Source: Erodium maritimum
Lineage: Eukaryota > Streptophyta > Magnoliopsida > Geraniales > Geraniaceae
DNA length: 64,000 bases
Reading direction: 5' to 3'
NCBI GenBank assembly: GCA_963921825.1
Contig: OY997588.1
Span: 9,686,001 to 9,750,000, forward strand
Positions 46,250 to 57,479 of this stretch are shown here, piece by piece. The notes below the pieces were generated by a model. The model had not been told where the DNA came from and made no database searches. It saw only the letters and a program-made list of their open reading frames with translations. Positions within the stretch are counted from its first letter, which is position 1. Each line of letters starts with the position of its first letter. Both the position numbers and the translations under genes were made by a program.

Positions 46250-48110
46250 ACGAAATTTAAGTCTTTTTAACGAGACTTGTCTTCTCTGGTGAGTACATCT
46301 CATCCTTGTCTACAACATAGCTTGTGTCATGTACAGAAACCCAAATCTGGTATTCGCCGATGAAAATCAAAAGCTTCGCTCCTCCAAGAGTTCCCCTGCC
46401 ACGGCATACGGTATATGCCCTCCATACAAAATAAGAAGAGATATGGAGAGATGGGATCACCTTGCCGAATTTCGCTCCCTGCCGTAAATGAAGTTGTATT
46501 CTTACCTCCTGAGCTGATTGTGTATATGTTAGGACTAAACATCGCCAATAAGGCCCAAAACCAAAATCCTCCATCATAGAGAGGATAAAAGACCACTCTA
46601 CCCGGGCATAGGCCTTACTCATGTCTAATTTCAGCGCCATGAATCCATTTGGGCCTTGGGTACGCCTGCGCAACGCATGAATGACCTTATAGGAGATAAA
46701 AAAAAATCATTCTGAATTGCCCAAATTAGGACAAAAGCTCCCTGGTTAGTAGATGTGATCGGATCCAAGAAAGGTTTTAAGCGGTTGACCAGTACCTTGG
46801 ATAGAATCCTGGAGATGACGTTACAAAGGGAAATAAGTCGTAGGTCCGTAATTTTCCTAGCTGTTTGGGTTTTCTGGATCATAACCAGAGTAGTCTTGTT
46901 GATGTCACTGCCGATCCGTGCTGTAGAAATTGTCAACCGAACAAAGTCAATAACTTTTGCACGCAGGATATACTAGTAATGTTGAAAGAATAGAGGGTTA
47001 AGACCATTCGGTCTTTGTGATTTGGATGGACCCATATGAAAGACCACATGATGGACTTACTCGCCAGTGACCGGACATGTAAGAGTAGCATTATAGGTCG
47101 TGGATATTAGTTCTGGGATCGGTAACGAGAGGACATCTGGCATGTCCGATCCCGGGATGAACATCCGACGAAAATAGTTCATGAAAAAGGTCTTGCATAC
47201 TTGTCTCCCAAGACACCTCCTCCCCGTTGTCATTTTCCAGGACTCGAATCTTGTTCCCCCATTGCCTTTTCGTGGCCACCCTTTGGAAGAACTTAGTATT
47301 CCAGTCACCCCCAACAAGCCATTCCTGTTTTGCTCGCTGTCGCCAAAACGACTCCTGCTTTTCCAGAGCCCGGTTGTATAATTTTTGGATAGTCAATCGT
47401 TGTCGGATAATCTGACGGTCGGTTTTACCATTAAGATCTCGGAGCTGCCTCTAGAGTTTTCTTATCTGGTTAATATTCTCTCGGAATACTATTTGTCCCC
47501 TATTATGGAGGGAGAAGCCGATTTATGCAATATGATACTTGATATGTCGGTTCCCCGGGCGACCCCATTCATTTTGTATTAATTGGCCACATTCAGGGTG
47601 GTCAATCCAATTATTCTCGAACCGAAATTGTCGTGGTCCAGGTCTAATGTCATCCACTTGAAGCTTAAGAAGAATGGACATATAATCGAAAGTGGAATAC
47701 CTCATATTATGGAGGGAGGCTTGGCGAAATCGACCCTGTGCACGAGGGGGCATAAATGCCCTATCCAGTCTAACCTCCATTCGATGTTACGGATCGTGAC
47801 TTTTAGTGTAGGTGAATTGATATCTAGTCAGTGGAACTTCTTCTACTCCTATATCCGAGATCGCATGCTAAAAGCCTTGAAATATTGCCATCGGGTATGG
47901 AAACCCACCTTTTTTCGAGGGGTGGAGAATACCGTTGAAGTCCCCCATCAGAATCTAGTCCAGAGCTGCCTGAATTTGAGCCAACTGACAGAAAAGGTTC
48001 TACGTACGATGACGATGCTCTCTAATGAGTTTTCCATATATGTCTGGAAAACGGAACAGTCGGTCTTGTTCCACCCAAACTTGAGCATTATTAATATACC
48101 ATAAAAGCGA
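46250..48110 (-). pseudogene. LINE (L1-type) endonuclease and reverse transcriptase relic
   Basis: Minus-strand frames in order: a decayed endonuclease C-terminal part from 48110, with LDRAFMPPRAQGRF and PRQFRFENNWIDHPECGQLI (47780-47523); a linker with KQESFWRQRAKQEWLVGGDW and KFFQRVATKR (47396-47091); and RT segments with SLCNVISRILSKVLVNRLKP (46936-46631) and GFMALKLDMSKAYARVEWSF (46673-46257). Stops and frameshifts separate the pieces. The RT catalytic YADD region and the 3' end are missing, so the copy is truncated on both sides. Confidence 0.88.
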
Positions 48111-48487
48111 ATTATAATAATAAGTATATTTAAACAAAAAAGTATATAATTAAATGTAATTTTCACTCGTATATAATTTCATCCGGTTCCATATTCACTA
48201 ATCCTTGTTTTGTGTTTCCGGATAAGAAACGACATGTCGGCTTTACGCTCACAATCACGAACGACAATGGCAATGCGAAGGTGGTCCCTCAGGTAGAAAA
48301 GATGAATCGCAATTTTGCTCTCCATCTTCTCCTGGCATAGCACGAGAGGGGCGGAGAGAGTCCCGATGTTTCGGGGTGACCAAGTGACTCGGTCTGTCTC
48401 TTATCTTTCATAGCGATCGAGAGAAGAAAAAAACCGAGACTGGGTTCGTGTCGATTTCTGTGGTATAGTGTCCGTATATATGATTGA
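48111..48487 (+). promoter_or_regulatory. Promoter and leader region of the small conserved gene
   Basis: This is the only non-repeat sequence between the LINE relic and the 87-residue gene's start codon. It must include that gene's promoter. A TATA-like GTATATATGATT lies at about 48473. I cannot fix the transcription start. Confidence 0.35.
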
Positions 48488-50910
48488 ATGAGAACCCCAC
48501 CATCGCTGCTCTCCCTAACAATTGACACAGCTGTTCTTCATCTCTCCTACATCAACGATCTCTCCCCCTTACCCGATCACGTCCTCCTCGATCTCTTTCT
48601 GGTACTCCTCTCCATTGCTTTACTGTTCTTTGATCTTTCTCTTTGTTTTTTGATTTTTCTCCCTGATCTAGATCATTATTATGCTTTTCTTTTTTGAATC
48701 CTGAAATGGGTATGCTCATATTTTTGTATTCACGGTGTTACAAACTGGAATGGAGTAGGGAATGGTGGTTGATTAAGTTAGGGTTTTGGATTATTAATGG
48801 GAACTTTCTGTATTTGGGTATGTATAAGTTGTAAATGGTCATGTATCGTGGGTTGTGTGCAGCTTGGTCTATCTCAATTAGTCAGGTTCAGACAATATTG
48901 AATATGAACCATGTTTTTCATTTTCTGGGATTTTTTTGTTTAACACTGCCGGTTAAATTCCTGATTAGTGCTCAGATATGATGTTTTGACTTGGAATCCT
49001 TGTCAGCAGCTCCATTTATGGAGGGATTATTAGTCTGCAATAATTTTATATTAGTCTCAAGATAGTGTCACTTTAAGGGGTTGTATCATATCTTTTAAAA
49101 TAGTTATAGGCTGGGAGTAAACAATCTCAAATCTGAATGTGCCACTTAGTGTGGGTTTATAATAGTTCGTCTCATTGATTATGTGGTTATATGTAATCGG
49201 TATCGTTTCCTAAACTAATAATAGAAGGATTATGATTTATCCAGTAGAAAACAGTTTACATCTTTTTACTCTTCCGTGTCTATTTCCCTCCATCTAAGTT
49301 CCTTATAATAGATTATTAAGCGATTATATAAAAAATTAAGGGTCTCATGATTTTTGAACTTGTTATTTTATTTCAATCACCCTTTTACAAGTTCAATAAC
49401 TGTATCTTGTTTTGAAACTCAGAGTTATAAAATGTATGCACTGTTGCACTTGTTTAAGTAAGGGAGTTTTTCTTTGACAAGGTACAACATGGCTGCTGGT
49501 TAAATGTAATTGCTATGATACCTAATATCAGATTATCAGTTAGTTAATGACACATAACATTCACAAGTGCCAAATCTTAACTTTGAATACTTAATTGGGG
49601 TGTGTATTTGTTTTGTTGATTGGCTTTGGCCGAGCCGTGTATCATATGATAGGGGGAGAGTTTATATTTGTATCGTTTTGTATGAATGAAACTATGGTTA
49701 ACGCTTCTCATATACAATGCTGCTGCCTTTTCCTGTTTATATTGTTTGTTGAATGTGTTTGTTAGGATGGTTAGAAAGCATGCTACTCTGATGTTGAAAG
49801 TTGTATGCAGTCAGCTGCTGCTTCTATCTTTTCATGGTTATTTACAATTCTTAAAAACAATTTGCCATTTATGCTAGTGTTTTTTTCTTCATCTCTACGT
49901 AAAACTATTGTTTTTAACCCTTTCTGTAACTTAGTCTGTGTCATGCTTGTTTATGTAGACAGGTTCTCTGACATTCTATTCAAAATTCTTGACTATTTTA
50001 TGTTTCAGTGTGTATGTATCCAATTGAATGTGTGAGTGGGAAACTTATCTTACCTGATACCAGATTGATGTATATTGTCTTGTCTTTTTCTTTCAAGGCA
50101 TCAAAATAGTCCAATACCTAAGCAAATGTATTGCTTCATATATTATTTTCCTCACTGATAAGCATCATTTTTGCAGAGTTATTCAATTGAATATGATATA
50201 TTAGTTCCCGTGTTGCAAAGTAAGTGTCCTACTTTCCTAAATTGGATGTTCTAGAAGAACTGTCCACTTTTTTGGGGGGCAAGTGAGTTATGCATGGATT
50301 ACCTATAATATTGTTCTATGCATTAGTTATTAGCACATGAGTAAGAGGGAAAGTGGGGGCACATTGGGACATTGTGGGGAGGAGAGAGTTTTAAGGTTTC
50401 TTCAATAGCTCAGTTTTGGATGTTTGAACAGAATCCATACATGAAGTCTAAGCAATAGGTTCAGCCTTCAGGAGTTGAATTTTTTCCCTCCTTGTAGAGC
50501 TTAGAAAGAGTTAGGTGCATTTGTCTGATTATAGAGCGGTTCAAAAGGTCGATGTTGTTTTTATTTTATCCTGTTTTTTATTTGTTCATAAATATTGTTG
50601 TTGATTTGAACTTTCTTGTTCTACTTGTAATAATCTTGGTTTTCTTGATCTGTAGAGAACTTTGAGAGCTGGAAAACTAACTGAGAAGATTTTGCAGCTC
50701 TTTGTGGCAACTGGCAAAGATGAAGTTCTTTCAGTCATCAGGGCACTTAATATTCGACACGTGCTTACCCCTGTCCTTCCTACCCGTAAGTCATATATAT
50801 GTGAATTCCAATATTACCCCCGTCCTTCCTATAAGATTCTTCATTTAAATTTGAACCTTTTTTTCTGAACTTATTAATCTCTATTAACAGGATGCTCTGA
50901 GAAATTCTAA
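48488..50910 (+). CDS. Conserved small protein of unknown function, 87 residues
   Basis: Three exons (48488-48601, 50656-50785, 50891-50910) with correct GT-AG sites and phase encode 87 residues. The N-terminal part has a pattern like an F-box helix pair (PSLLSLTIDTAVLHLSYI, then LSPLPDHVLLDLFLRTLRA). A well-ordered helical segment follows (KLTEKILQLFVATGKDEVLS, then LNIRHVLTPVLPTRCSEKF). The clean splicing and the helical, non-repetitive composition indicate a real gene, but I do not recognise the family well enough to name a function. A ubiquitin-ligase adaptor role is only a guess. Intron 1 is about 2 kb. The stop codon lies only 110 bp before the start codon of the RGP5-type gene. Confidence 0.65.
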
Positions 50911-51020
50911 TAACTGAGAAAGATTGAAAACATCTGACGACACTTACATAACTTCAAACCCAGCAGTACCAATTATAGGAGGTTAAGCAAGCTGTTGTTT
51001 CCAGGTTTAATTCCCTGAAA

Positions 51021-52076
51021 ATGTCTCAAACAGAAATCAAGGAGAGTGATGTAGACATTGTGATTGGGGCACTTCATTCTGACCTTATGAATTTCTTGAA
51101 TGCATGGAGACCATTTATCTCTCGGTTCCATCTGATAATTGTCAAAGACCCTGCTCTTACTGCTGAACTCCAGATACCCGAAGGCTTTGACATCACTATA
51201 TATACTGCTGATGATATAGAACAATTTGTAGGCAGCTCTCGTTCTGAGATGTTCTCTGGCTATGCATGTCGCTACTTTGGTTACCTTATCTCTCGCAAAA
51301 AATACATCATATCACTTGATAACGATTGCATTCCTGCAAAGGACACTAAGGGGTATTTAGTGGATGCTGTGGCTCAGCATATTACCAACCTCACAACTCC
51401 CGCCACCCCATTTTTCTTCAATACACTCTATGATCCATACCGTGATGGAGCAGACTTTGTTCGGGGTTACCCGTTTAGTCTTCGGAACGGGGTTCCATGT
51501 GCCTTGTCATGTGGACTATGGCTGAATTTAGCTGACTTGGATGCACCAACTCAAGCATTGAAGCCTGAGATGAGAAACACTCGATATGTTGATGCTGTTC
51601 TGACTGTTCCATCAAGGACCATGATGCCGGTCAGTGGAATTAACATTGCTTTCAATAGAGAGATTGTGGGGCCTGCATTGTTCCCTGCTTTGAGGTTAGC
51701 CGGGGAAGGTAAGGTGAGGTGGGAAACAATGGAAGACATATGGTGTGGAATGTGCATTAAGGTCGTGTGCGATTACATGGGTCTTGGTGTGAAGACGGGT
51801 CTGCCTTATGTGTATAGAAAGGAAGGAGGCGATGCCATAGCAAGCTTGAAGAAAGAGTGGGAAGGGATGAAGCTGATGGAAGAAGTGGTTCCTTTCTTTC
51901 AGACACTAAGGTTGGCTCCAGGTGCAAAAACTGCAGAGGAATGTGTGTCTGGGATGGCAAAAGCAGTCAAGGCCCAGCTGGGAGGGTCAAATCATATGTT
52001 TGGCCGTGCTGCTGAGGCAATGGAGGAGTGGGTCAACCTCTGGCGTAAGGCTGCATCCGGTCAACCTCTGGCGTAA
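51021..52076 (+). CDS. RGP5: Reversibly glycosylated polypeptide, RGP5 type (UDP-arabinopyranose mutase family)
   Basis: One uninterrupted coding exon, 351 residues, homologous over its whole length to plant RGP/UAM proteins: DVDIVIGALHSDLMNFL, the metal/nucleotide-binding region YIISLDNDCIPAKD, the glycosylated-arginine region YDPYRDGADFVRGYPFSLR, DAPTQALKPEMRNTRYVDAV and GEGKVRWETMEDIWCGMC. The family interconverts UDP-arabinopyranose and UDP-arabinofuranose at the cytosolic face of the Golgi. Class-2 members such as Arabidopsis RGP5 are reported to lack mutase activity themselves and to associate with other RGPs. The DXD motif reads DND where I recall DDD in relatives, with both outer aspartates kept. 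A 28-bp tandem duplication at 52032-52087 alters the last residues. A splice acceptor (TTTCCAG) 16 bp before the ATG suggests an upstream leader intron. Confidence 0.92.
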   Translation: MSQTEIKESDVDIVIGALHSDLMNFLNAWRPFISRFHLIIVKDPALTAELQIPEGFDITIYTADDIEQFVGSSRSEMFSGYACRYFGYLISRKKYIISLDNDCIPAKDTKGYLVDAVAQHITNLTTPATPFFFNTLYDPYRDGADFVRGYPFSLRNGVPCALSCGLWLNLADLDAPTQALKPEMRNTRYVDAVLTVPSRTMMPVSGINIAFNREIVGPALFPALRLAGEGKVRWETMEDIWCGMCIKVVCDYMGLGVKTGLPYVYRKEGGDAIASLKKEWEGMKLMEEVVPFFQTLRLAPGAKTAEECVSGMAKAVKAQLGGSNHMFGRAAEAMEEWVNLWRKAASGQPLA

Positions 52077-52087
52077 GGCTGCATCCG
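52032..52087. repeat. 28-bp tandem duplication at the RGP5 stop
   Basis: The unit GTCAACCTCTGGCGTAAGGC plus TGCATCCG occurs twice in exact tandem (52032-52059 and 52060-52087). Because 28 is not a multiple of three, the reading frame enters the second copy shifted and ends GQPLA-stop. An unduplicated gene would end AASENT-stop. Confidence 0.95.
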
Positions 52088-52109
52088 AAAACACTTAAAG
52101 CCTCACTAT

Positions 52110-53060
52110 GTATGGAAAAGATGTAGTGAAGATTCTAAACGTTTGTGTCCTTTTAATGTTAAGATGCTATGTTTACATTTCTGAAATCAACCCTTGTGAG
52201 AATTGGAGACTTGGTGTGGAAATAAAGTAGGATTATGTCTATGTCTACTGTTTCCGTTAGGTTGTAGTAATGGCAACAAGGATTTGAATTTCATGGATAT
52301 TGCAGTGACTGAATGGTGTTTGTATTATATATTTGCATTTTCCATTTTCATATTAGAAGTTCCATATCTTCGTTCATGTGAAGTGATCCGAAATGTAAAG
52401 TTCAAAGCACCCACGGCGTGCATGACGAAATACTGCTCTTGTCTCTTGATTCGGATCTGCTAAGTTTGTTCTTACCCGAAATAATTTATCAACAATTTAC
52501 CGCACGACGGTTCACTACAACCTTAATCTTGTTCTTCAAGAACAAAACTGACATTAATAAATAAGTGTGAAATCCCAATATCATTAATCATCAAGAAATA
52601 TGTTTATCATATAGTCTTATTCGGCAAAGTGTTTTAGTACTCACTCTCACTCGACAAGACGATGAGGAGACTCCCTAGGGATAGGGATAGGGCCCTCATG
52701 ATCCTTCTCCAATTTTTGGATCCATCCAGGTATGGCGTGCTTACAACGACGATAACACTCATCGACCTTGATTATGATTCAATGTCATATATCCTATGTG
52801 TCTTAACCAATATTATAGACTATATGCATTCACGATTGTAACAAAAAATCGTTATATGTTAGTATTTAAAAATGTGTAAGGAAAAATAGATCAATTGTAC
52901 AGAGTGTGTCGAATAAATCCCTTGCTAACTTTGGTGAGCAAGTTAGTTGTGCACGTACCATAGACTTGATCGATGTTTTCCACACAAAAAATGCGATACT
53001 TTTACGTCCAAACATTCATGTATACTCGTGTTAGCATCCTACATAAACTTCTCGTTAAAA
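52110..53060. other. RGP5 3' flank and intergenic DNA
   Basis: The RGP5 3' UTR should lie in the first 200-300 bases. Beyond that is AT-rich sequence with no recognised gene. Confidence 0.4.
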
Positions 53061-54260
53061 TTTTGTTTATAACACGCCATTTATATTGGGTCAGAATTCT
53101 ACGATTAAAAACTCAACCCTATTAATTGAGTGTAGCCATAGTCTTTTTAAACAACTCTTTACTCTTATACTTTTTGATATGAGTTCATGTTCAACACTCC
53201 CTCACGTGTAGAATTGGACATCTACAAGTGGTGGATAACAGAATTGGATATCTGCATATGGTATGGAGACCATAAGGTGGAGGTGATAAATAGGTCGTAG
53301 GTCGAACTAGACTTTATTACCATGTAAATTTTGTTTAAAACGAAACACTTATATCGGGTCGGGCATGCACGATTAAAAGGTCAATCATGCTCTGATATCA
53401 AGTTTAAAACGAGCCACTTAGGTCGGACTTTCACAACTTAGAGGTCAACCTTGTTAGTTGGATGTGACCTTTACCTTTATAAGCAGCTCTTTATGTTTGT
53501 ATTTTCCGTTGTGGGTTCAATTAATACTTCAACACTCTCCCTCGCTTGTACGACTATACATCTACATGTAGGCCATAGTAGGACTGGATATCTGCATATG
53601 CACCGGAGACCACATGTTGGAGGTGAGAAACGAGTCGTGGGCCGAACTAGGCTATGCTATCATGTGATTTTTTTTTAACACGGGCCACTTATATCAGATA
53701 GAGATTCCACAACTATAAGATCAACCTTATCAGTCGGGTGTGCCTCTAACCTTTATAAATATCTCCTTGTTCTTTTATTTATTTATTTTCTGATGTGGGT
53801 TCATCTTTGACACTTCCTTTCACGTGTAGGACTAGACATCTACACGTGGGCCATAACATGACTTGATATTTGTATATGGACCGAGACCACATGGTAGAGG
53901 TAAAAACGGGTCATGGGACAAACCAGGCTCTAAGACCATATAAAATTTGTTTAAATCCAGCTACTTATATCGAGTCGGGCTCCTACCTTGTTAGTTAGGT
54001 GTGTACTTAGCCTTTATAATTAGTTCTTTATTTTTTTTCTGATGTGGGTTCAACTTCAACATTTCCCTTCACGTGTAGAACTGGACATCTATATGCGGAT
54101 CATATCAGAATTGGACATCTGCAGATGGACCGAGCATTACATGGTGGATGTGACAAACAATATGGGCCGAACCAGGCTTTGTTACCATGTAAAATTTTGT
54201 TTAAAACATGATTTTTTCTATATGAGTTCCAACTTCAACATTTCGTGTCTCTCATTAACC
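53060..54260. repeat. Degenerate tandem array, unit of about 250-340 bp
   Basis: Four or more diverged units in the same orientation. Each contains, in order, a GGTCGG-type block, a CAACCTTGTTAGTTG-type block, CTTTATAA-CAGCTCTTTA, a GTGGGTTCAA-TTCAACACT block, CACGTGTAGAACTGGACATCT, GGAGACCACATGGTGGAGGT and ACCATGTAAAATTTTGTTTA. The CACGTGTAG block recurs near 53203, 53543, 53821 and 54070. A partial unit near 53340-53410 accounts for the long first interval. It has no coding capacity. Confidence 0.75.
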
Positions 54261-54429
54261 TTTTTGAATTCAGTGTTCAATCCCTACACTTTCCTCTTAA
54301 TCTTCATATTCGGATTGAGGTTGTCTCGGATGGCAAGGATGCCTTGGTCATCCACAGTAGCGCACAGTGGGTGGAATGATTAATCCACTTGGAAGAGGTG
54401 TCCCCAAAATATCGATTCCATGAGTTCAT

Positions 54430-55072
54430 TTTTCTAAAAATCGGGTAGGCGGGGACTGATCTGTGCCTAGGCGGGATTTCTTATAACACCGATCTGATTT
54501 TAACAAGTCGGACAGTTCTAGGCGGATTTAGAAAAATTGGGTCACTATTGTAAAAATCCTCTCCTAGGCGAGGACTAATCGGCACCTAGGCGGGATTAAT
54601 CAGCGCCTAGACGGGGATTTTTATTACTCTAATTCGATTTTTATTTTTTGACCTTAAGTATTTATTATTAAAATATATCTTAAATATATGTAATTTTTAT
54701 TTCTAAAATTAATTACAAAATTAATAATCATAGATGACATATATTTACATCTTAAATACTTATGGACGGTAATATTATTTACTTGTTTATTGACACTTTT
54801 TTTTTGTCTTGTAAGTATAATATTAATTTTTAATTGTTTATTTTGGGTGTATGTTTTTTTCATAAGAATATTAACGTTTTTTATTTGAACTTTAACATTA
54901 TTTAAGGATATGGATGCAAAAAATATATATATTTTTATAAGTTTGTTACTATTTTTTCATACCACAATTATATTTTGTTCATATATATAATAATATATAT
55001 TTTTTTTAAACAAGAAATTTAACAAAATAAAAATTATGGTTAATCCTCAGAGGCCCTAACCGCTCGACAGAT
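54430..55072. repeat. Relative of the CTAGGCG-type MITE family
   Basis: The left part contains repeated GCCTAGGCGGGATT-type blocks (GACTGATCTGTGCCTAGGCG, GACTAATCGGCACCTAGGCG). The right part ends with GGTTAATCCTCAGAGGCCC and TAACCGCTCGAC. Both ends resemble those of the MITE at 58711-59060. The interior is A+T-rich. No target duplication is visible here. Confidence 0.45.
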
Positions 55073-55598
<526 letters not shown>

Positions 55599-55599
55599 A

Positions 55600-56300
55600 G
55601 TTTTTTTAATAGCTTGCATGAGTTCAAAGAATATTAGCATGCCTTCCGAAGAAAATAATTCTCTGATGTCATTTTGACATTTTTCGACCATTACTGGTTC
55701 CTTAAATTCTAAAACTCTTTCATCAATTTTAAAATTGTTATATAAATTCTCTAACATCCAATCCAACGTCGTCAACATTATATAATCAATAATAATAATA
55801 TAATCTAAATATACCATTAAAATTATGACGAACTCCAGATCCCCGCTAAAGGTAATCGTTTAGGTCGGATCTACAGCGTGACGAGTCGCCGGAGCTTCTC
55901 ACCACCGCTCAAACCCACCTTGGCGTAACCGTAGGAACCAAAACAGCATCAGCTGGAAACGGACACGGACGCCGGCCAACGAAAACGATAATAAACCGGC
56001 GCCGGCCTTGAAAGGGAAGGGGAAAAAAGGGTACGGGGTACGGGTGGTGGAGTGGGGGGGGAGGTGGACAAGGGGGAGAGGGCTATGGGAGGAGGAGCAA
56101 GCTATCACCGACGACAGCCATGGCCGCTGGCCGTGGCCTTCGCCGGTGACGGCAGAAAAGGAGGCGGCGTGAAAAGCTTTTCTAGGGCTTGGACGAGAGA
56201 TAAAAGAGAAAAGGGGGTGGCATACCTACACACATGTCAATTAAGTATATATAAAAGGAGGCAATAGACTCACGAACTATAGCCCATCACAACAATTCTT
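55600..56300. other. Intergenic with a GC-rich island
   Basis: 55870-56220 is GC-rich (CCGGCGCCGGCC) with short frames rich in Pro/Ser or Gly/Arg that resemble no family. It could be a degraded gene leader or repeat. Nothing definite. Confidence 0.3.
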
Positions 56301-57060
56301 TTAACCAAACACAACACCACGAGCACATGAACCGGTACTTTACCGTAACACCATACTAAGCTTTTACGTTTCTATTTTCGTTAGCATTATCGCTTTTAGA
56401 AAGGTATAACTTGTTAGACAAACGAGTCTCCGTGACCAAGCCTATGGGAATAAAGAAAATCATATAAGGGGTTCGATGTTATGACCCGACATTACAAGTA
56501 TCGTCAGGATGACTCGCCACATGTCCTTAAATTGTTGGGGAGAGGGAAAGACAACGACCCTAAGAAGTCTCATCCAGATGACAACATTAGTGAGATATCA
56601 AATAAATTGATCATTCTCAACATGGTACGCCGTCTAACGAGAGCTCCCGAACATGAATACCTCCAAAATAGAGCTGATGTTTTGACTAGCAAATCGTTCC
56701 ATTACCACTGAACCAACCAAATTCTTTGAAATCCCTTAACAAAGGAAACAAAAATATAATCAAACCCTCGTAAAACCCAATCAGCCTACTACCCACGCAA
56801 ATTCTCCGAGCCAGACCAATGCACTTACACACTTAGAGGTTTAAGGTAATTCACCAATGTCATCTTAAAATAGCATCAGATTAAGGATACTACTTCATTG
56901 CCCATCAAAATTAATAGCTGATTGTGGAGAACTTGATTTATAACAACATCTACTCAAAATCCAAGCAATCAAGTAAAATAAAAAAAGATTCTTGAAAGAA
57001 GACCGACAACCCAAATTCATAAGACAAACGAAAGTTGATAGGACAGAACAGAACAGAACA
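56301..57060. other. Intergenic, 3' side of the first SUMO-like gene
   Basis: A 76-codon plus-strand frame at 56481-56711 (MTRHYKYRQDDSPHVLKLLG) has balanced composition but no family I recognise, so I leave it unannotated. A short tandem AGAAC repeat lies near 57045-57062. Confidence 0.3.
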
Positions 57061-57069
57061 GAGGAACAT

Positions 57070-57393
57070 TTATAACATGAATGATAGCTTGAGACAAGTT
57101 GCTCCGCCAATCTGGTCGGAGAAGACATCAATGACGGCTCCACTCTCCATGTCGAGGTCGAGGGGTGTTTCTTTGCCGTTGATCCTCCGACCATCATAGA
57201 TGAACCTCAGGTGATCGAAGGCAACACCTTTCCTCATGCAGTAATCAAGGAATAGGCCGTGGAAGGGGGTCTTCAGACCGAACCTGTACCTAAGAGGATC
57301 TTTATCTTTCTGCCTCTGCAACACAATGCTCATCAGCTTCTCGTCTTTGTCGATGGAAAATGAGAGAACGATCTCACCCTGTCCCCCTCCCAT
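57070..57393 (-). CDS. SUMO-like protein with diglycine end
   Basis: An intronless frame of 107 residues with the SUMO beta-grasp layout. The LMSIVLQRQ and PLRYRFGLKT strands are followed by the helix LFLDYCMRKGVAFDHLRF, then IYDGRRINGKETPLDLDME and SGAVIDVFSDQIGG. Plant SUMO-1/2 have matching blocks (FRIK, LMNAYCDRQ, FLFDGRRL, TPDELDME, then QTGG, from memory). QIGG at residues 94-97 is followed by a 10-residue tail. That matches a SUMO precursor that a ULP-type protease would trim to expose diglycine for conjugation through SAE1/2 and SCE1. The sequence is very divergent from canonical SUMO, and no N-terminal acceptor-lysine consensus is evident. The start is the only ATG before the fold. 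Confidence 0.8.
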   Translation of the reverse strand: MGGGQGEIVLSFSIDKDEKLMSIVLQRQKDKDPLRYRFGLKTPFHGLFLDYCMRKGVAFDHLRFIYDGRRINGKETPLDLDMESGAVIDVFSDQIGGATCLKLSFML

Positions 57394-57435
57394 CTCTTTC
57401 TCTTCTCTTTTACCTTTGGATTAAGATTAAGATGG

Positions 57436-57446
57436 TTTGGTATTTA
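57436..57446 (-). promoter_or_regulatory. TATA-like box of the first SUMO-like gene
   Basis: On the minus strand the sequence TCTTTAAATACC lies about 50 bp upstream of the start codon. It is a plausible TATA element for a short leader. Confidence 0.35.
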
Positions 57447-57479
57447 AAGACGAGGATTAATTAATATTAATTTATGTAT

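Noticed and set aside
47583..48104. 173-codon plus-strand frame
   Set aside because: It is the antisense of the LINE endonuclease region. The minus-strand translation matches LINE proteins and the plus strand does not.
56481..56711. 76-codon plus-strand frame
   Set aside because: Composition is plausible, but I recognise no family, promoter or neighbouring exon, so it is not listed as a gene.
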